Counted from the first letter of the stretch, positions 37,824 through 49,100 are shown. The stretch is 64,000 nucleotides of DNA from Oscillospiraceae bacterium (GCA_015068165.1 SVKZ01000001.1:1-64000); one strand, 5' to 3'. A program made the numbers and translations. The notes: generated from the letters alone by a model not told the origin.

Positions 37824-38705
37824 TTACCTTAATTTTCGGCAATCCGTAAGTGCCTGTTCCAGATCGCGGGGATGAGACCAGCGTTTAGCCGGTGTGGGCG
37901 CGCAGGCTTGCATAGTTACTGTGGATAGTTCCTTGTCCACACTGTCCGGTAGCTTTTTAATACTTTCCGGCTGCTTACCACCGGTCAGTAATTGATAAAG
38001 TAGGACACCTACACTGTAAACATCTGTATTATTGCTGATGACCGAAAAGAGGTCCTGACATTCCGGGGGTGCATATATAGTACTATATCTCTTTGGAAGC
38101 GTTGCATAGGGAAGAGATGAGATAGGAACAAAACCAACATCTCCAATCTGAAATTCACCTTTTGCGGAAAGAAAGATATTCTGCGGTTTTAGTCCGACAT
38201 ATATAAAACCGGCCTCTCGGCATTGCGTTAGACCGCGGCAAAGATGGATACCTAATTCAATGATGTCTTCCCGGCTTAGTTTGACCTTATTTAATATTGT
38301 GTACAAACTCCGTTTATAGGGGGAGAGAAGCCATACATCATACCCCAAATCGTTTTTAGGTTCCGTTTGGCAGGCTGAAAAGTGTGAAAAGTACTCTGTG
38401 TGGGAAAGGGCGTTCAGAATTGCCGCTTGCTTACAAAGTTCCCGCGCCTGCTCTCTGTAATAAGCATTTACTTTTTCGATATTCGGAAACGCGCCGGATA
38501 GCAGAAAAGCTTCTGTAGTGCTTGGTTTTGCAGGAAAAGAATGAACCTTTGCTATATAACGGTTGCCGTTTTCCCGATCTGTTGCCGGATAACACCGAAC
38601 GCCATCCTTTACGGTAAGCACATCTCCCAGAGTGTACTGCAGGGCGAAGTTTGATTTTGACGAATATGACAAAATAGTTGCCTCCTTTTCAGTCGTGTTT
38701 TTCAT
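37824..38705 (-). CDS. Protein-kinase-fold protein, predicted pseudokinase
   Basis: Kinase-like layout (YIAKV, GLKPQNIFL, IGDVGFV, YAPPE, TDVYSVGVLLYQLLTG) but HRD replaced by YVG. Confidence 0.75.
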   Translation of the reverse strand: MKNTTEKEATILSYSSKSNFALQYTLGDVLTVKDGVRCYPATDRENGNRYIAKVHSFPAKPSTTEAFLLSGAFPNIEKVNAYYREQARELCKQAAILNALSHTEYFSHFSACQTEPKNDLGYDVWLLSPYKRSLYTILNKVKLSREDIIELGIHLCRGLTQCREAGFIYVGLKPQNIFLSAKGEFQIGDVGFVPISSLPYATLPKRYSTIYAPPECQDLFSVISNNTDVYSVGVLLYQLLTGGKQPESIKKLPDSVDKELSTVTMQACAPTPAKRWSHPRDLEQALTDCRKLR

Positions 38706-38803
38706 AATAGGCTGTCAAAATGAAAAAATCCACCGAATTTTGTTGCCTGCCTTGATAAATCTTGTTTGGATTGTTATAATGACATAAAAGATCGAGTAGG
38801 TGA

Positions 38804-39598
38804 GTGGTTATGGAACGGCTAAAGAATATTAAGCTGTACTTATTTGATATGGACGGCACTTTATATCTTGGGCAACAGTTGTACGATTTTACCAAGGAAT
38901 TGTTGCGGAACATCCGGGATTCCGGCAAGAAATATCTGTTTGTAACCAACAATTCTTCTAAGAGTGTCAATGACTATATTAAAAAGCTGAAAGATATGGG
39001 CATTGCGGCCCAATATGAGGACTTTGTTACATCCTCTCAAGCCACGGCTTATTATTTATCACAGCATCATAGGCAGGACAAGCTGTTCGTCTGCGGTACA
39101 AAATCCCTCAAAGCAGAATTATCCCAGGCCGGTTTTACAATTACAGAAGAGCCGGATCAGGTAGATTGCATTGTAATGGGTTTTGACACGGAGCTGACAT
39201 TCAGAAAGCTGGAAACTGTCAGTAAGCTTCTGTGTACAAGAGAGATTCCTTACATCGCAACCAACGGTGATTATGTATGCCCCACGGAGTTCGGCAGCGT
39301 TCCGGATTGCGGCAGTGTGTGTGATATGCTGTTTAATGTTTCGGGAAAGCGGCCTTTGGTGATTGGAAAACCTGCTACATTAATTCCTGAGCTTGCTATG
39401 GCTCGCACAGGTTACACAGCAGAGGAGACTGCAATGATCGGAGACCGTTTATATACGGATATCCGCTGTGGATTGAATGCGGGTATATTATCCGTACTTG
39501 TATTAAGCGGTGAGACAACCAAGGAAATGCTGCTGGCCTCCGATATTAAGCCGGATGTTGTTCTAACGGATGCTTCCGAATTGTTACAGACAATGTAA
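38804..39598 (+). CDS. HAD-IIA family hydrolase (NagD-like)
   Basis: LYLFDMDGTLYLGQQLYDF…FVTNNSSKS…IGDRLYTDIRCGLNAG. Confidence 0.92.
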   Translation: MVMERLKNIKLYLFDMDGTLYLGQQLYDFTKELLRNIRDSGKKYLFVTNNSSKSVNDYIKKLKDMGIAAQYEDFVTSSQATAYYLSQHHRQDKLFVCGTKSLKAELSQAGFTITEEPDQVDCIVMGFDTELTFRKLETVSKLLCTREIPYIATNGDYVCPTEFGSVPDCGSVCDMLFNVSGKRPLVIGKPATLIPELAMARTGYTAEETAMIGDRLYTDIRCGLNAGILSVLVLSGETTKEMLLASDIKPDVVLTDASELLQTM

Positions 39599-39703
39599 CA
39601 AATTCTTCTAAAATTCAGCTTGTATTTTTAATAAAAAATGGTTGTACAAATCTAAAATCAATGCTATAATGAGCTTAACGAAAATAGAAGGTGGGGTTAA
39701 TCT

Positions 39704-40894
39704 ATGAGTAAAATTATTTGTGATGTTTGTGGCGCTGCTTATCCAGAGACATCTTCCCGTTGCCCTGTGTGTGGCAGTGTACATTACGGCACACCGGAGC
39801 CTACTTCCAATGCCACAGTAACAGCCCGCAGGGAGCGGGATACATCCCGTGCTTCTGCCAACCGTAACACCAAACCCAGTGGCAGTAATCGCAGAAAAAA
39901 GAGCAAGAAGAATAGTCCCTTTAGCAAGTATATTGCAATGGGTATTGCCCTGATCGTCCTGCTGGTAATTTTGATTAGTATGCTGGTATCCTCTTGCGAT
40001 AACGGCAGTAAACCTACAGAGCCTCCCGTTACAACTGCACCCCAGGATACCACACTACCTGAGATCCCTTGCGTAGGTATTACGCTTTCTGTGGAAAACG
40101 TCAACCTTACTGAATTTGGTCAGAGCTTCCGCTTGACTGCCATCTGCAATCCTGAGGATACTACCGATTTGCTTACTTTCTCCTCCAGTGATCCGTTGGT
40201 AGTTACAGTTGATGAAGTCGGTGAATTGGTTGCTATTGGTCCTGGAACTGCGCAGATCACCGTTACCTGCGGCGATGCCATTGCGGTATGTACAGTAACC
40301 TGCACTATGCAGCAGGAGACAGAGCCTCCTACGCTACCGCCCGAAACCCTTGTTCTTAATCGAAGCGATTTTACGCTGAGTTATAAGGGTGCAACCTGGC
40401 AGCTCTACAGCGGCGATATTGATAAGAGTCTCATTACCTTTACTTCTGCTGATGAAACGATTGCGACCATTGTGAACGGTAAGGTTACTGCAGTTGGTAA
40501 GGGCGTAACAACGGTTTATGCAGAATATGGCGATCAGAAGGTTTCTTGCATTGTTCGTTGCAGCTTCCAGGACGACACTACCACCGATGGCAATGGCGGT
40601 GTTCAGGAAGATAACGGAACAAGCGGTACCGGTGCATACACACTTTGGAATTCCTATGGCCGTGAGCACGACAATGATGCTTCCATTAAGGTCGGTGAGA
40701 CCGTACAGCTCTTCCTGAAGGATTCTGCCGGCAATAAGATTACCGTTGAGTGGACTGTAAGCAGTGAAGGAATTATCACCATTGACGGCCGACGGATTAC
40801 GGGTAGTGCACCCGGTGTTGTTACAGTTACAGGAACACACGAAGGTGTTACCTATTCCTGCGTTATCCGTGTTTTCCCGGCTGCAGAGGCTTAA
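39704..40894 (+). CDS. Zinc-ribbon, single-TM protein with bacterial Ig-like (Big_2) repeats
   Basis: CDVCGAAYPETSSRCPVCG, TM (YIAMGIALIVLLVILISMLVSS), repeated VTVDEVGELVAIGPGTAQITVTCGD / ITSADETIATIVNGKVTAVGKGVTTVYAEYGD motifs. Confidence 0.8.
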   Translation: MSKIICDVCGAAYPETSSRCPVCGSVHYGTPEPTSNATVTARRERDTSRASANRNTKPSGSNRRKKSKKNSPFSKYIAMGIALIVLLVILISMLVSSCDNGSKPTEPPVTTAPQDTTLPEIPCVGITLSVENVNLTEFGQSFRLTAICNPEDTTDLLTFSSSDPLVVTVDEVGELVAIGPGTAQITVTCGDAIAVCTVTCTMQQETEPPTLPPETLVLNRSDFTLSYKGATWQLYSGDIDKSLITFTSADETIATIVNGKVTAVGKGVTTVYAEYGDQKVSCIVRCSFQDDTTTDGNGGVQEDNGTSGTGAYTLWNSYGREHDNDASIKVGETVQLFLKDSAGNKITVEWTVSSEGIITIDGRRITGSAPGVVTVTGTHEGVTYSCVIRVFPAAEA

Positions 40895-40901
40895 ATCTTA
40901 C

Positions 40902-40940
40902 AGTAAAAACGGCAGTACAAATGTACTGCCGTTTTTCTCA
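40902..40940. terminator. Bidirectional terminator
   Basis: aaaaacggcagtaca(aa)tgtactgccgttttt. Confidence 0.85.
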
Positions 40941-41141
40941 TTCGGACCGCAGGAGAGAATCTCTGCGGAAAAGTGTTGTGATGCACCAAAGACCGGCAAG
41001 ACCAATGACTGTGTAGATGATTCTTGCGATCAGCGCATCTTGTCCACCGAAGAGCCACGCAACAAGATCGAACTGAAACAGACCAACAAGTCCCCAGTTG
41101 ACCGAGCCGATAATGGAAAGGATCAATGCAAGTGTATCCAA
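40938..41141 (-). CDS. DUF378 domain-containing small membrane protein
   Basis: MDTLALILSIIGSVNWGLVGLFQFDLVAWLFGG…RIIYTVIGLAGLW. Confidence 0.85.
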   Translation of the reverse strand: MDTLALILSIIGSVNWGLVGLFQFDLVAWLFGGQDALIARIIYTVIGLAGLWCITTLFRRDSLLRSE

Positions 41142-41260
41142 GGTAATTACCTCCGTTCCTGTATTTGGATATGCTTAGTATGTCAGAAAAATAGGGGAAT
41201 ATGCGTTGAAAATTATATGATGTTCTGCTATAATGGAAAAAAACAAGTTGGAGGCAGAAA

Positions 41261-42121
41261 ATGACAACCTTGCAGGAAAGCGCTTTTGCGAAAGTGAATC
41301 TAACTTTGGATGTGCTGGATAAACGACCGGACGGCTATCACAATATTAAGAGCATTATGCAAACCATTTCCCTTCGGGATGATGTGGAGATTGATATTGG
41401 TACAGGAAAACCCTGGTGTATGGTTTGCAATTGGGATACAATTCCCGCTGACGAAAAAAATCTTGCCTGGAAAGCCGCGAAGCTGTTTTTTGACACGACC
41501 GGAAAAGACCCGGAGGGTTTGGAAATCCGCATTACCAAACGAATTCCTACCGAGGCGGGGCTTGGCGGCGGCAGCGCTGACGCCGCTGCTGTTTTGCGGG
41601 CGCTGAACCGCCACTATGATTATCCCTTTTCCATCCTCGCATTAGCGGAACTGGGCGCACAGGTTGGCAGTGATGTTCCGTTCTGTGTTCTATGCGGTAC
41701 AGCAATGGCGGAGGGGAGAGGCGAACAGCTTCGTAAGTTGCCGGATATGCCCCAGGGTTGTTGCTTTGTAATCTGCAAGCCGGATTTTTCGTCCTCTACA
41801 CCGGAACTATACCGGAAACTGGATGAAAAGGTGATTGCCCATCGTCCGGACCATCAGGCAATGGAGAGCGCCCTTCTTGCCGGAGATTTGGGTAAGATTG
41901 CAGAAAATCTCTGCAATGTGTTTGATCCTGTGGTTACCCAGGATCATCTTGAGGTGAATTATATTAAGTCCATCTTCAACAGCTACGGCGCAGTCGGTTA
42001 TCAAATGACCGGCTCCGGCTCTGCGGTATTTGCTATTGTTGAGTCTTTTGAGTACGCGGCCGTGATCTGCAATATGCTCCGGGAAAACTACCCGCAAATT
42101 TATATTGCAAAACCTGTATAA
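41261..42121 (+). CDS. ispE: 4-diphosphocytidyl-2-C-methyl-D-erythritol kinase
   Basis: SAFAKVNLTLDVLDKRPDGYHNIKSIMQTISL…PTEAGLGGGSADAAAVLRAL…MTGSGSAVFA. Confidence 0.96.
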   Translation: MTTLQESAFAKVNLTLDVLDKRPDGYHNIKSIMQTISLRDDVEIDIGTGKPWCMVCNWDTIPADEKNLAWKAAKLFFDTTGKDPEGLEIRITKRIPTEAGLGGGSADAAAVLRALNRHYDYPFSILALAELGAQVGSDVPFCVLCGTAMAEGRGEQLRKLPDMPQGCCFVICKPDFSSSTPELYRKLDEKVIAHRPDHQAMESALLAGDLGKIAENLCNVFDPVVTQDHLEVNYIKSIFNSYGAVGYQMTGSGSAVFAIVESFEYAAVICNMLRENYPQIYIAKPV

Positions 42122-42145
42122 TTTTTCCAAAATCCGTCCATACTG
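42116..42145 (+). promoter_or_regulatory. Candidate sigma-F promoter of spoIIR, nested in a terminator hairpin
   Basis: TGTATA – 15 nt – GTCCATACTG (sigma-F consensus WGHATA…GGNNANANTR, one mismatch in the -10). Confidence 0.4.
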
Positions 42146-42174
42146 GAGTCATTTCAGTATGGACGGTGTTTTTT
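42134..42174 (+). terminator. Terminator after ispE, abutting the spoIIR start codon
   Basis: CCGTCCATACTG(gagtcattt)CAGTATGGACGG-tgtttttt, 12-bp perfect stem. Confidence 0.8.
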
Positions 42175-42786
42175 ATGAAAAAAGCGATCTTATTTCTATG
42201 TTTAACCTTATTTTTAAGCGGATTATGCTTTGCTGTGGAGTGTTCTGCAGAAAAAATGCAACTTCGGGAGGAGATTATCCGTCTGCACATTGTCGCAAAT
42301 TCGGATAGTGATGCGGATCAGGCACTGAAATTGCGTGTTCGGGATGGGGTAAATAACTACTTAGGGCAGATTCTTGCAGGTGTAGACAATGCGGATCAGG
42401 CACAGAAAATTATCTCGGAAAATATTTCGCATATACAGGCAGTTGCAAAAGAACAGCTTGCAAAAGAAGGCTCTGCATACAGCATAAATGTGCGCTTGGG
42501 CGAGGAATGCTTTGACATTCGGCATTATGATACCTTTTCCTTACCTTCCGGGGTCTATACATCGCTGAGAATTGAGATAGGAAAGGCTGAAGGAAAGAAT
42601 TGGTGGTGTGTGGCGTTCCCGTCGCTGTGCATGCCGGCTACAAGTGAAAAATTTACGGAAGTAGCGGCAGATGCCGGGTTTTCGGACCAACTTACGGAGA
42701 GCATAGCAAAAAGTGATAAAATTGAAATTCGGTTCTTTTTCTTGGACTTTCTCGGAAATCTTGAGAATTTCCTTTATAACCGATAA
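42175..42786 (+). CDS. spoIIR: Stage II sporulation protein R
   Basis: Signal peptide; LREEIIRLHIVANSDSDADQALKLRVRDGVNNYL…; IRFFFLDF. Confidence 0.9.
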   Translation: MKKAILFLCLTLFLSGLCFAVECSAEKMQLREEIIRLHIVANSDSDADQALKLRVRDGVNNYLGQILAGVDNADQAQKIISENISHIQAVAKEQLAKEGSAYSINVRLGEECFDIRHYDTFSLPSGVYTSLRIEIGKAEGKNWWCVAFPSLCMPATSEKFTEVAADAGFSDQLTESIAKSDKIEIRFFFLDFLGNLENFLYNR

Positions 42787-42853
42787 AATAACCCTACCAT
42801 AATTGCGGGATTGTGCTATAATAACTGCAAGAATATAAAAAAGAGGTGAGAAT

Positions 42854-45800
42854 ATGCTGCAGCTTATTTTAGGCACGGACTGGGTTGCCAACCGGGATGC
42901 GATTCATAGTATGCTTGCTGAGGATGTGGCGCAAGGTAAACCTAACAGAATTTTAATGGTACCTGAGCTGATTAGCCATGACACAGAACGTCGGCTTTGT
43001 GCAGTGGCAGGTAATACCGCAAGCCGTTATGCTGAGGTTCTGTCTTTCTCTCGCCTCACAAGAAGAGTTTCTGAATACACAGGTATTGTACCGGCAGAAT
43101 GTTTGGACAACGGGGGGCGTGTTGTGGCGATGGCTTCTGTTGCGAAGCAACTGCGGGGAAGTCTGAAGGCTTATGCTTCCGTCGAGACAAAACCTGAATT
43201 TCTCACCGATCTTGTGGATGCGGTGGATGAATTTAAGCGCTGCTGTATTACTTCCGAAGACCTTCGGCGCGCATCCCGGGAAAGCGAAGGCCTATTTGCG
43301 CAAAAGCTGGAAGAACTTGCTTTGCTCTATGAAGGCTACGATGCACTGACCGATAGAGGAAAATGCGATCCCAGAGATCAGATGACCTGGCTTCTTGAAC
43401 AACTGGAAAACAGTACATTCGGAGAAAATCACGTGATTTACATAGATGGATTTCCTGATTTCACCCGGCAGCATATGGCAATCATCAGCCATCTCATTTG
43501 TTCTTCTCCGAAAGTTGTGATAAGTCTTAATTGTGATGCGCCCGGCTCTAATAATATGGCATTCCAGAAGGCTGGAGATACAGCAAAGGCCCTGCTTAGT
43601 ATTGCGAAAAAGCACGGTGTCAAGGCAGATATTTGTTTTGTAGAGCCTGCCCAAACGCCGGTTGCACCGGTTTGTAAGAAGCTGTATCAGGGTAATGTTG
43701 ATCAGGTGATTTCGGATCATCTTACCGCGCTCCGAGTTGACACGCCATACGAAGAAGTTAATATGGCCGCACAGAAGATATGGGAGCTTGTCAGAAGTGG
43801 CGTTCGTTTCCGTGATATCAGTGTTGTTTGCGGAAATCTGTCCCTATATCGAACGGCAGTCAATACAACATTTCGCCGCTGTGGCATCCCGTACTACCTG
43901 ACCGGTAAGGAATGTGTACTTGAAAAGTCAGTTATGAATACGGTAATGGCGGCTTTGGACGCGGCGCTTTGCGGATTCGACCGGGAAGATGTGCTTACCT
44001 ATCTGCGTAGTGGATTATCTCCCTTGTCCCTCTCTGACTGTGATCGGCTGGAAAACTATGTGCTTTTATGGGGTATTACCGGAAATGTATGGTGTGTAAA
44101 GTGGGAAAACCATCCCCGTGGTCTTGGCGCAGAATGGTCTGACAGTAGCCGTTTGGAATTGGAAGATTTGGAGAAGCTGCGGCAAAGGGCGATTGAACCG
44201 CTTCTGCGTATGCGTGAGATGTTCAAAAAAGCACCCAATGTTTCTCAGAAAGTGAAAGCGCTGTACGAATTTTTAGAGGATATTTCCTTTGCAAAGCGAC
44301 TAAGTCGGCTTGCCGATGAATATGACCGCGATGGGGATAACCGTAGCGCTCAGGTGCTCAATCAGCTGTGGTCTATTCTTGTTAACGCCTTGGAACAGAT
44401 ATATGATGTTCTTGGAGAAACAGCTTGGGAAGATAATGGATTTACCCGGCTTCTGCGGCTCATCCTCAACCAGTACGATGTTGGAACAATACCACCTGTA
44501 CTGGATGCGGTTACGGTAGGCCCTGTAAGCGCTATGCGCTGCCAGCAGGTAAGGCACTTGATCGTCCTTGGTGTAGCTGAAGGCGATATGCCAGGTTATT
44601 CGGGCTCTTCAGGGGTGCTGAGCGATTGGGAGCGGACAGCACTAAGGGAGATGGGAATTGGCTTGACCGGTGGCGCACTGGAAGGTGTATATGCGGAGTT
44701 TTCAGAAATTTACGGTGTCTTTTGTGGCGCAAGAGAATCTATAACCCTTTCTTGCTCTTCTGGTATGCCGTCTTTTGTGTTCCGGAGACTTTCCGGATTT
44801 GCCGGCGGTGAGAAAATAGGGGAAAGGGATACTCCTTTTGCAGGACCGGACAGGCTTGGGATTGCAGCTGACCTTGTGAGAACTGGCAAGGCAGATTTCG
44901 CACAGGCGCTTAGCCTTACTGATGAATACCGTTATCTTTCGGATAGTGCTGCATTTGTACACGGCAATGTCAGTCAGGAAAATATTCGTAGTTTATATGG
45001 CGATAGGCTAATGCTATCGGCATCTCAGGTAGACAAATTTGCAGAGTGCCGGATGCGCTATTTTCTGCAATACGGCTTGCGTACAAAGGAACGGAAACCG
45101 GCTACTGTTGATCCTGCAGAGTACGGTACTTATGTCCACGCAGTTTTGGAGGAAACTGCCTGCGAGGTTATGAAAAATGGCGGATTCCATAATTGTTCCG
45201 TCAGCGATGTTCTCAAAATTGCCCGGCGCCATTCCGACGAATATATTAAAACGCACTTCGCAGACATTAACTCCCAGCGGATTTCCTACCTCCTTAACCG
45301 AAATGTCCAGGAACTGGATATGGTTGTGGAAGAACTGTGGAATGAACTGCATAGCTGTGCTTTTTATCCCGCCTATTTTGAACTGAACTTTGGAGACGGA
45401 GGAATGATGCCACCCATTACGATCGACGGGGCGGCAATGGAAGCCTGTCTGCAAGGCTTTGTGGACCGTGTGGATATTTGGGATGCGCAGGGAAGAAACT
45501 ACATTCGTGTGGTGGATTATAAGACGGGCAAGAAGGATTTTGACTACTGTGATGTGTTTAACGGCATTGGACTGCAAATGCTACTGTATCTTTTTGCCCT
45601 GACACGGAACGGTAAAGACTTTTTAGGTAAAAAACCTTATCCTGCCGGTGTGCAGTATTTTCCGGCAAGAGCTCCGGTGGTTGCAGCTGACGGCGCACTT
45701 TTACAGGAAGAAGCAGTTGCCCTCAGAATTAAAGAATGGAAGCGCAAAGGCCTGCTTCTACACGATATGGATGTTTTGCAGGCAATGCAGCCCGACGGTG

Positions 45801-46108
45801 CCCCTCAGCGGCTTGATTTCCGCATTAAAAAGGATGGTGAGGTAACAGGCGCTGTGGCCAGCCGAGAGCAACTGAGCGACCTTGAAAAGTATATTACCAT
45901 TCTTCTCCGCCAGTTTGTCGATACCATTGCATCCGGCGATGTTTCCGCAAATCCTTATACCCGTGGCAGTTATCATAACGCCTGTGCCTTTTGCCCGTAT
46001 GCCCAGATATGTGGGGAAGAACAGGAGAAAGGTCGCAGAGATTTTGCGGCAATGAAGGCTGAATTGTTTTGGGAGCAAATCAGGAAGAAGGTGAATGCAT
46101 ATGGCTAA
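42854..46108 (+). CDS. addB: AddB subunit of ATP-dependent helicase/nuclease
   Basis: N-terminal helicase-like domain; C-terminal PD-(D/E)XK nuclease (VVDYKTGKK) and cysteines C…CAFCPYAQIC for an Fe-S cluster. Confidence 0.9.
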   Translation: MLQLILGTDWVANRDAIHSMLAEDVAQGKPNRILMVPELISHDTERRLCAVAGNTASRYAEVLSFSRLTRRVSEYTGIVPAECLDNGGRVVAMASVAKQLRGSLKAYASVETKPEFLTDLVDAVDEFKRCCITSEDLRRASRESEGLFAQKLEELALLYEGYDALTDRGKCDPRDQMTWLLEQLENSTFGENHVIYIDGFPDFTRQHMAIISHLICSSPKVVISLNCDAPGSNNMAFQKAGDTAKALLSIAKKHGVKADICFVEPAQTPVAPVCKKLYQGNVDQVISDHLTALRVDTPYEEVNMAAQKIWELVRSGVRFRDISVVCGNLSLYRTAVNTTFRRCGIPYYLTGKECVLEKSVMNTVMAALDAALCGFDREDVLTYLRSGLSPLSLSDCDRLENYVLLWGITGNVWCVKWENHPRGLGAEWSDSSRLELEDLEKLRQRAIEPLLRMREMFKKAPNVSQKVKALYEFLEDISFAKRLSRLADEYDRDGDNRSAQVLNQLWSILVNALEQIYDVLGETAWEDNGFTRLLRLILNQYDVGTIPPVLDAVTVGPVSAMRCQQVRHLIVLGVAEGDMPGYSGSSGVLSDWERTALREMGIGLTGGALEGVYAEFSEIYGVFCGARESITLSCSSGMPSFVFRRLSGFAGGEKIGERDTPFAGPDRLGIAADLVRTGKADFAQALSLTDEYRYLSDSAAFVHGNVSQENIRSLYGDRLMLSASQVDKFAECRMRYFLQYGLRTKERKPATVDPAEYGTYVHAVLEETACEVMKNGGFHNCSVSDVLKIARRHSDEYIKTHFADINSQRISYLLNRNVQELDMVVEELWNELHSCAFYPAYFELNFGDGGMMPPITIDGAAMEACLQGFVDRVDIWDAQGRNYIRVVDYKTGKKDFDYCDVFNGIGLQMLLYLFALTRNGKDFLGKKPYPAGVQYFPARAPVVAADGALLQEEAVALRIKEWKRKGLLLHDMDVLQAMQPDGAPQRLDFRIKKDGEVTGAVASREQLSDLEKYITILLRQFVDTIASGDVSANPYTRGSYHNACAFCPYAQICGEEQEKGRRDFAAMKAELFWEQIRKKVNAYG

Positions 46109-49100
46109 TTTGACTAACCAGCAACAACAGGCAGTGTATGATAACGGCGGAAAGCTTCTTGTTTCCGCTGCAGCCGGCTCCGGCAAGACAATGGTGCTTG
46201 TGGAGCGCCTTATGCGTTATATTCTTGATCCTGTGAACCCTGCCAATATTGATGATTTTTTGATTATTACCTATACGAAAGCTGCTGCGGCAGAGCTACG
46301 GGAGAAAATCGGAAAGAGACTTAACCAGCTTCTTGCCGATGATGGCGGAAACCGTCATTTGCAAAGTCAGCTTCAGCGGCTTTATCTTGCAAAAATATCC
46401 ACTGTGCATGGGTTTTGTACGGATATTCTTCGTGAGAATGCCTACAGGCTTAACATTCCTGCTGACTTTCGGGTAGCGGAAGAGGATGAATGTGCACTGA
46501 TTCAGGAGAGCGTATTGGCGCAGCTTTTGGAGGATGCCTACGACGGAATCGAAACAGATCCGGACTTCAGAACGGTAGTGGACACACAGGGTTATGGCCG
46601 TGATGATCGGCAACTGCCTCTGATCATTCTGAGTATTTATCAAAGCGCACGCTGCCACCTTGATCCCGACGGTTGGTTAGAAAAATGCATCCGGGAAAGC
46701 GACATAAGGGATATTACCGATGCCGGGGAAACAGTTTGGGGTAAATACCTTATTGACGATCTCCACGCCTGTCTTGATCTTTACGTTCCGGCAATGCGGC
46801 GTTGCGCGGAGGAAGCGCGGGCGTCAGACGGGATGGTGAAAGCCTCGGTGTTGCTGGATACTACCTGTGAGCAGATGATTGCATTGCGCGGCTGTTATAC
46901 ATGGGAAGAGATTCACAATCATTTAGTTTTGCAGTTTGGTACCATGACCTTTGGAAAAAACGCAGACCCGGATTTGAAGGAACGGATCAAAGCGGTTCGT
47001 GATGGTTGCAAGGAGATACTTCTTAAGAAGCAGACTGTTTTTACTTATCCAAACGAACAGGTTATCGGAGAGCTAAAAAGCAGTGCTCCGGTGGTTAGCG
47101 GCTTAGTTGCGCTTGTAAGAAAATTTACTGTTGCATATGGCCGGCTTAAACAGATGAAGCGAATTATGGATTTTGCGGATCTGGAGCACAAAACCCTGGA
47201 TCTTTTGTGGGGGAAGAAACGCACAGGGATCACTGCCGCGGCTGATGAGATCGGCCAGCGCTTCCGGGAAGTTATGGTGGATGAGTACCAGGATAGTAAC
47301 GCCGTTCAGGATGCAATTTTTAACGCACTGACCCAAAAACGACAAAACTGTTTTATGGTTGGTGATGTGAAGCAATCTATCTATCAATTCCGCCTGGCAG
47401 ATCCCGGAATCTTCCTTGAGAAGTACAATACCTATGTATCTTCTGAGGACGCTTCGCCCGGTCAGGGAAGAAAGGTACTGCTGAGTAAAAATTTCCGTTC
47501 ATCCAGCGGTGTTATCTGCGGCATCAATGACGTGTTTTCCCGCTGTATGTCCCCATCTGTTGGAGGATTGGTTTACGGGGATGAAGAAAAGCTTAACGGC
47601 GACGAAAATACGCCCGAGTTGCCCGGTTCTGCGGTTGAATTTTATACCATAGATGTTAAAGAGGATACTTATGGGGAGGAGGCATCCTTTGTTGCGAATA
47701 GAGTTCGGGAATTACTCGATAGTGGATGCTTAGTACGCGGAGAAGACGGGCTGAGACCTATTGTACCGGAGGATATTGCCATCATTCTTCGTTCTCCCGG
47801 GTCTGTTGGTGCTGAATTTGCCGCTGCTCTGGAGGCGACCGGTGTTCCTTGCTCTTTTGGTAACGAACAGGATGTATTGCAATCGGAGGAAGTGCAATTT
47901 CTGCGGTCTTTGCTACAGGTAATTGATAACCCGTTGCAGGATATTCCGCTTGTAGCGGTTATGATGAGCCGCGTTTTTGGCTTTTCTGCTGACGAAATGG
48001 CATCTATTCGCAAGGATGATACCTTTCGTCCATTTTTCGCGTTACTGCGTCATTCCCGTGATGGGAAAGTTGTTGCGTTCTACGAAACGATTACAAAGCT
48101 TCGCAAGCTGGCGAGAATGTGTACGGTTTCTGAGGTTATAGAACATATTCTTACACTAACGCGAATGGACAGCATATTTTTGGCCTACAAGGGTACTACC
48201 GTAACAATAGAGACATTTCTGCAGTTGGTCTCTCAGGCAGAGCAGGTTGGACGGCGGGATGTACGCAGCTTTCTTGCGTATTTTGAAGGTCTTGCGGAAC
48301 GTGGTTTACCCACCTCTGCCAATAACAGGACTGAGGGCATGGTAACTATATTAAGCATCCATAAATCCAAAGGTCTTGAATATCCTGTTGTATTTCTTTG
48401 CGGACTTTCTAAGAGCTTCAACCGGGAGGATCTGAAAGAACAGGTTCTGTGTGATAAGAGTTTGGGACTTGGTGTTACCTATGTAGATTCTGCAATGCGG
48501 ATACGATATCCCACAATTGCAAAACGGGCAATTATGCTCAAAAAGAGTGCTGATAGCCTTTCAGAAGAACTTCGTGTACTGTATGTCGCGATGACAAGAG
48601 CGAAAGATCGCTTGATTATGACCTATGCATCCCGTTATTTGGAGCGTACTCTCCAAAAATGTGCCCGTCGGATTGATTTTGCTGGTAATCTCCTACTGAC
48701 CAGCGAGGCATCCTCTATGGGTGATTGGGTTTTGCAAACAGCTATACAAAAGATAGAAGCCGGAGAGCTATTTGCAATAGGGGATAGACCGTTGGTTTTG
48801 ACAACAACGTTGCCTGCTTGGAAGATATCAGCAATTCGTGATGTATCACGGGACGGGGCAGGTGTGTTGGAACCGGTGGAAATACCGAAAGGCTTTAATG
48901 ATGAAGCTTATCAAAAATACAGGGAAGCACTTTCCTATGTATACCCCTATGAAAAAGCAACGTCTTTCCCGTCTAAACAAACGGCAACCCAGTTAAAGGG
49001 GAGAGAAAAAGATCTTGAAGTAGAGGAAGATACCGTCCGGGAGAAGAAGATCACTTACTTGCGAAAACCGTCCTTTATTCAAAAAAGTCAGGATAGCCTT

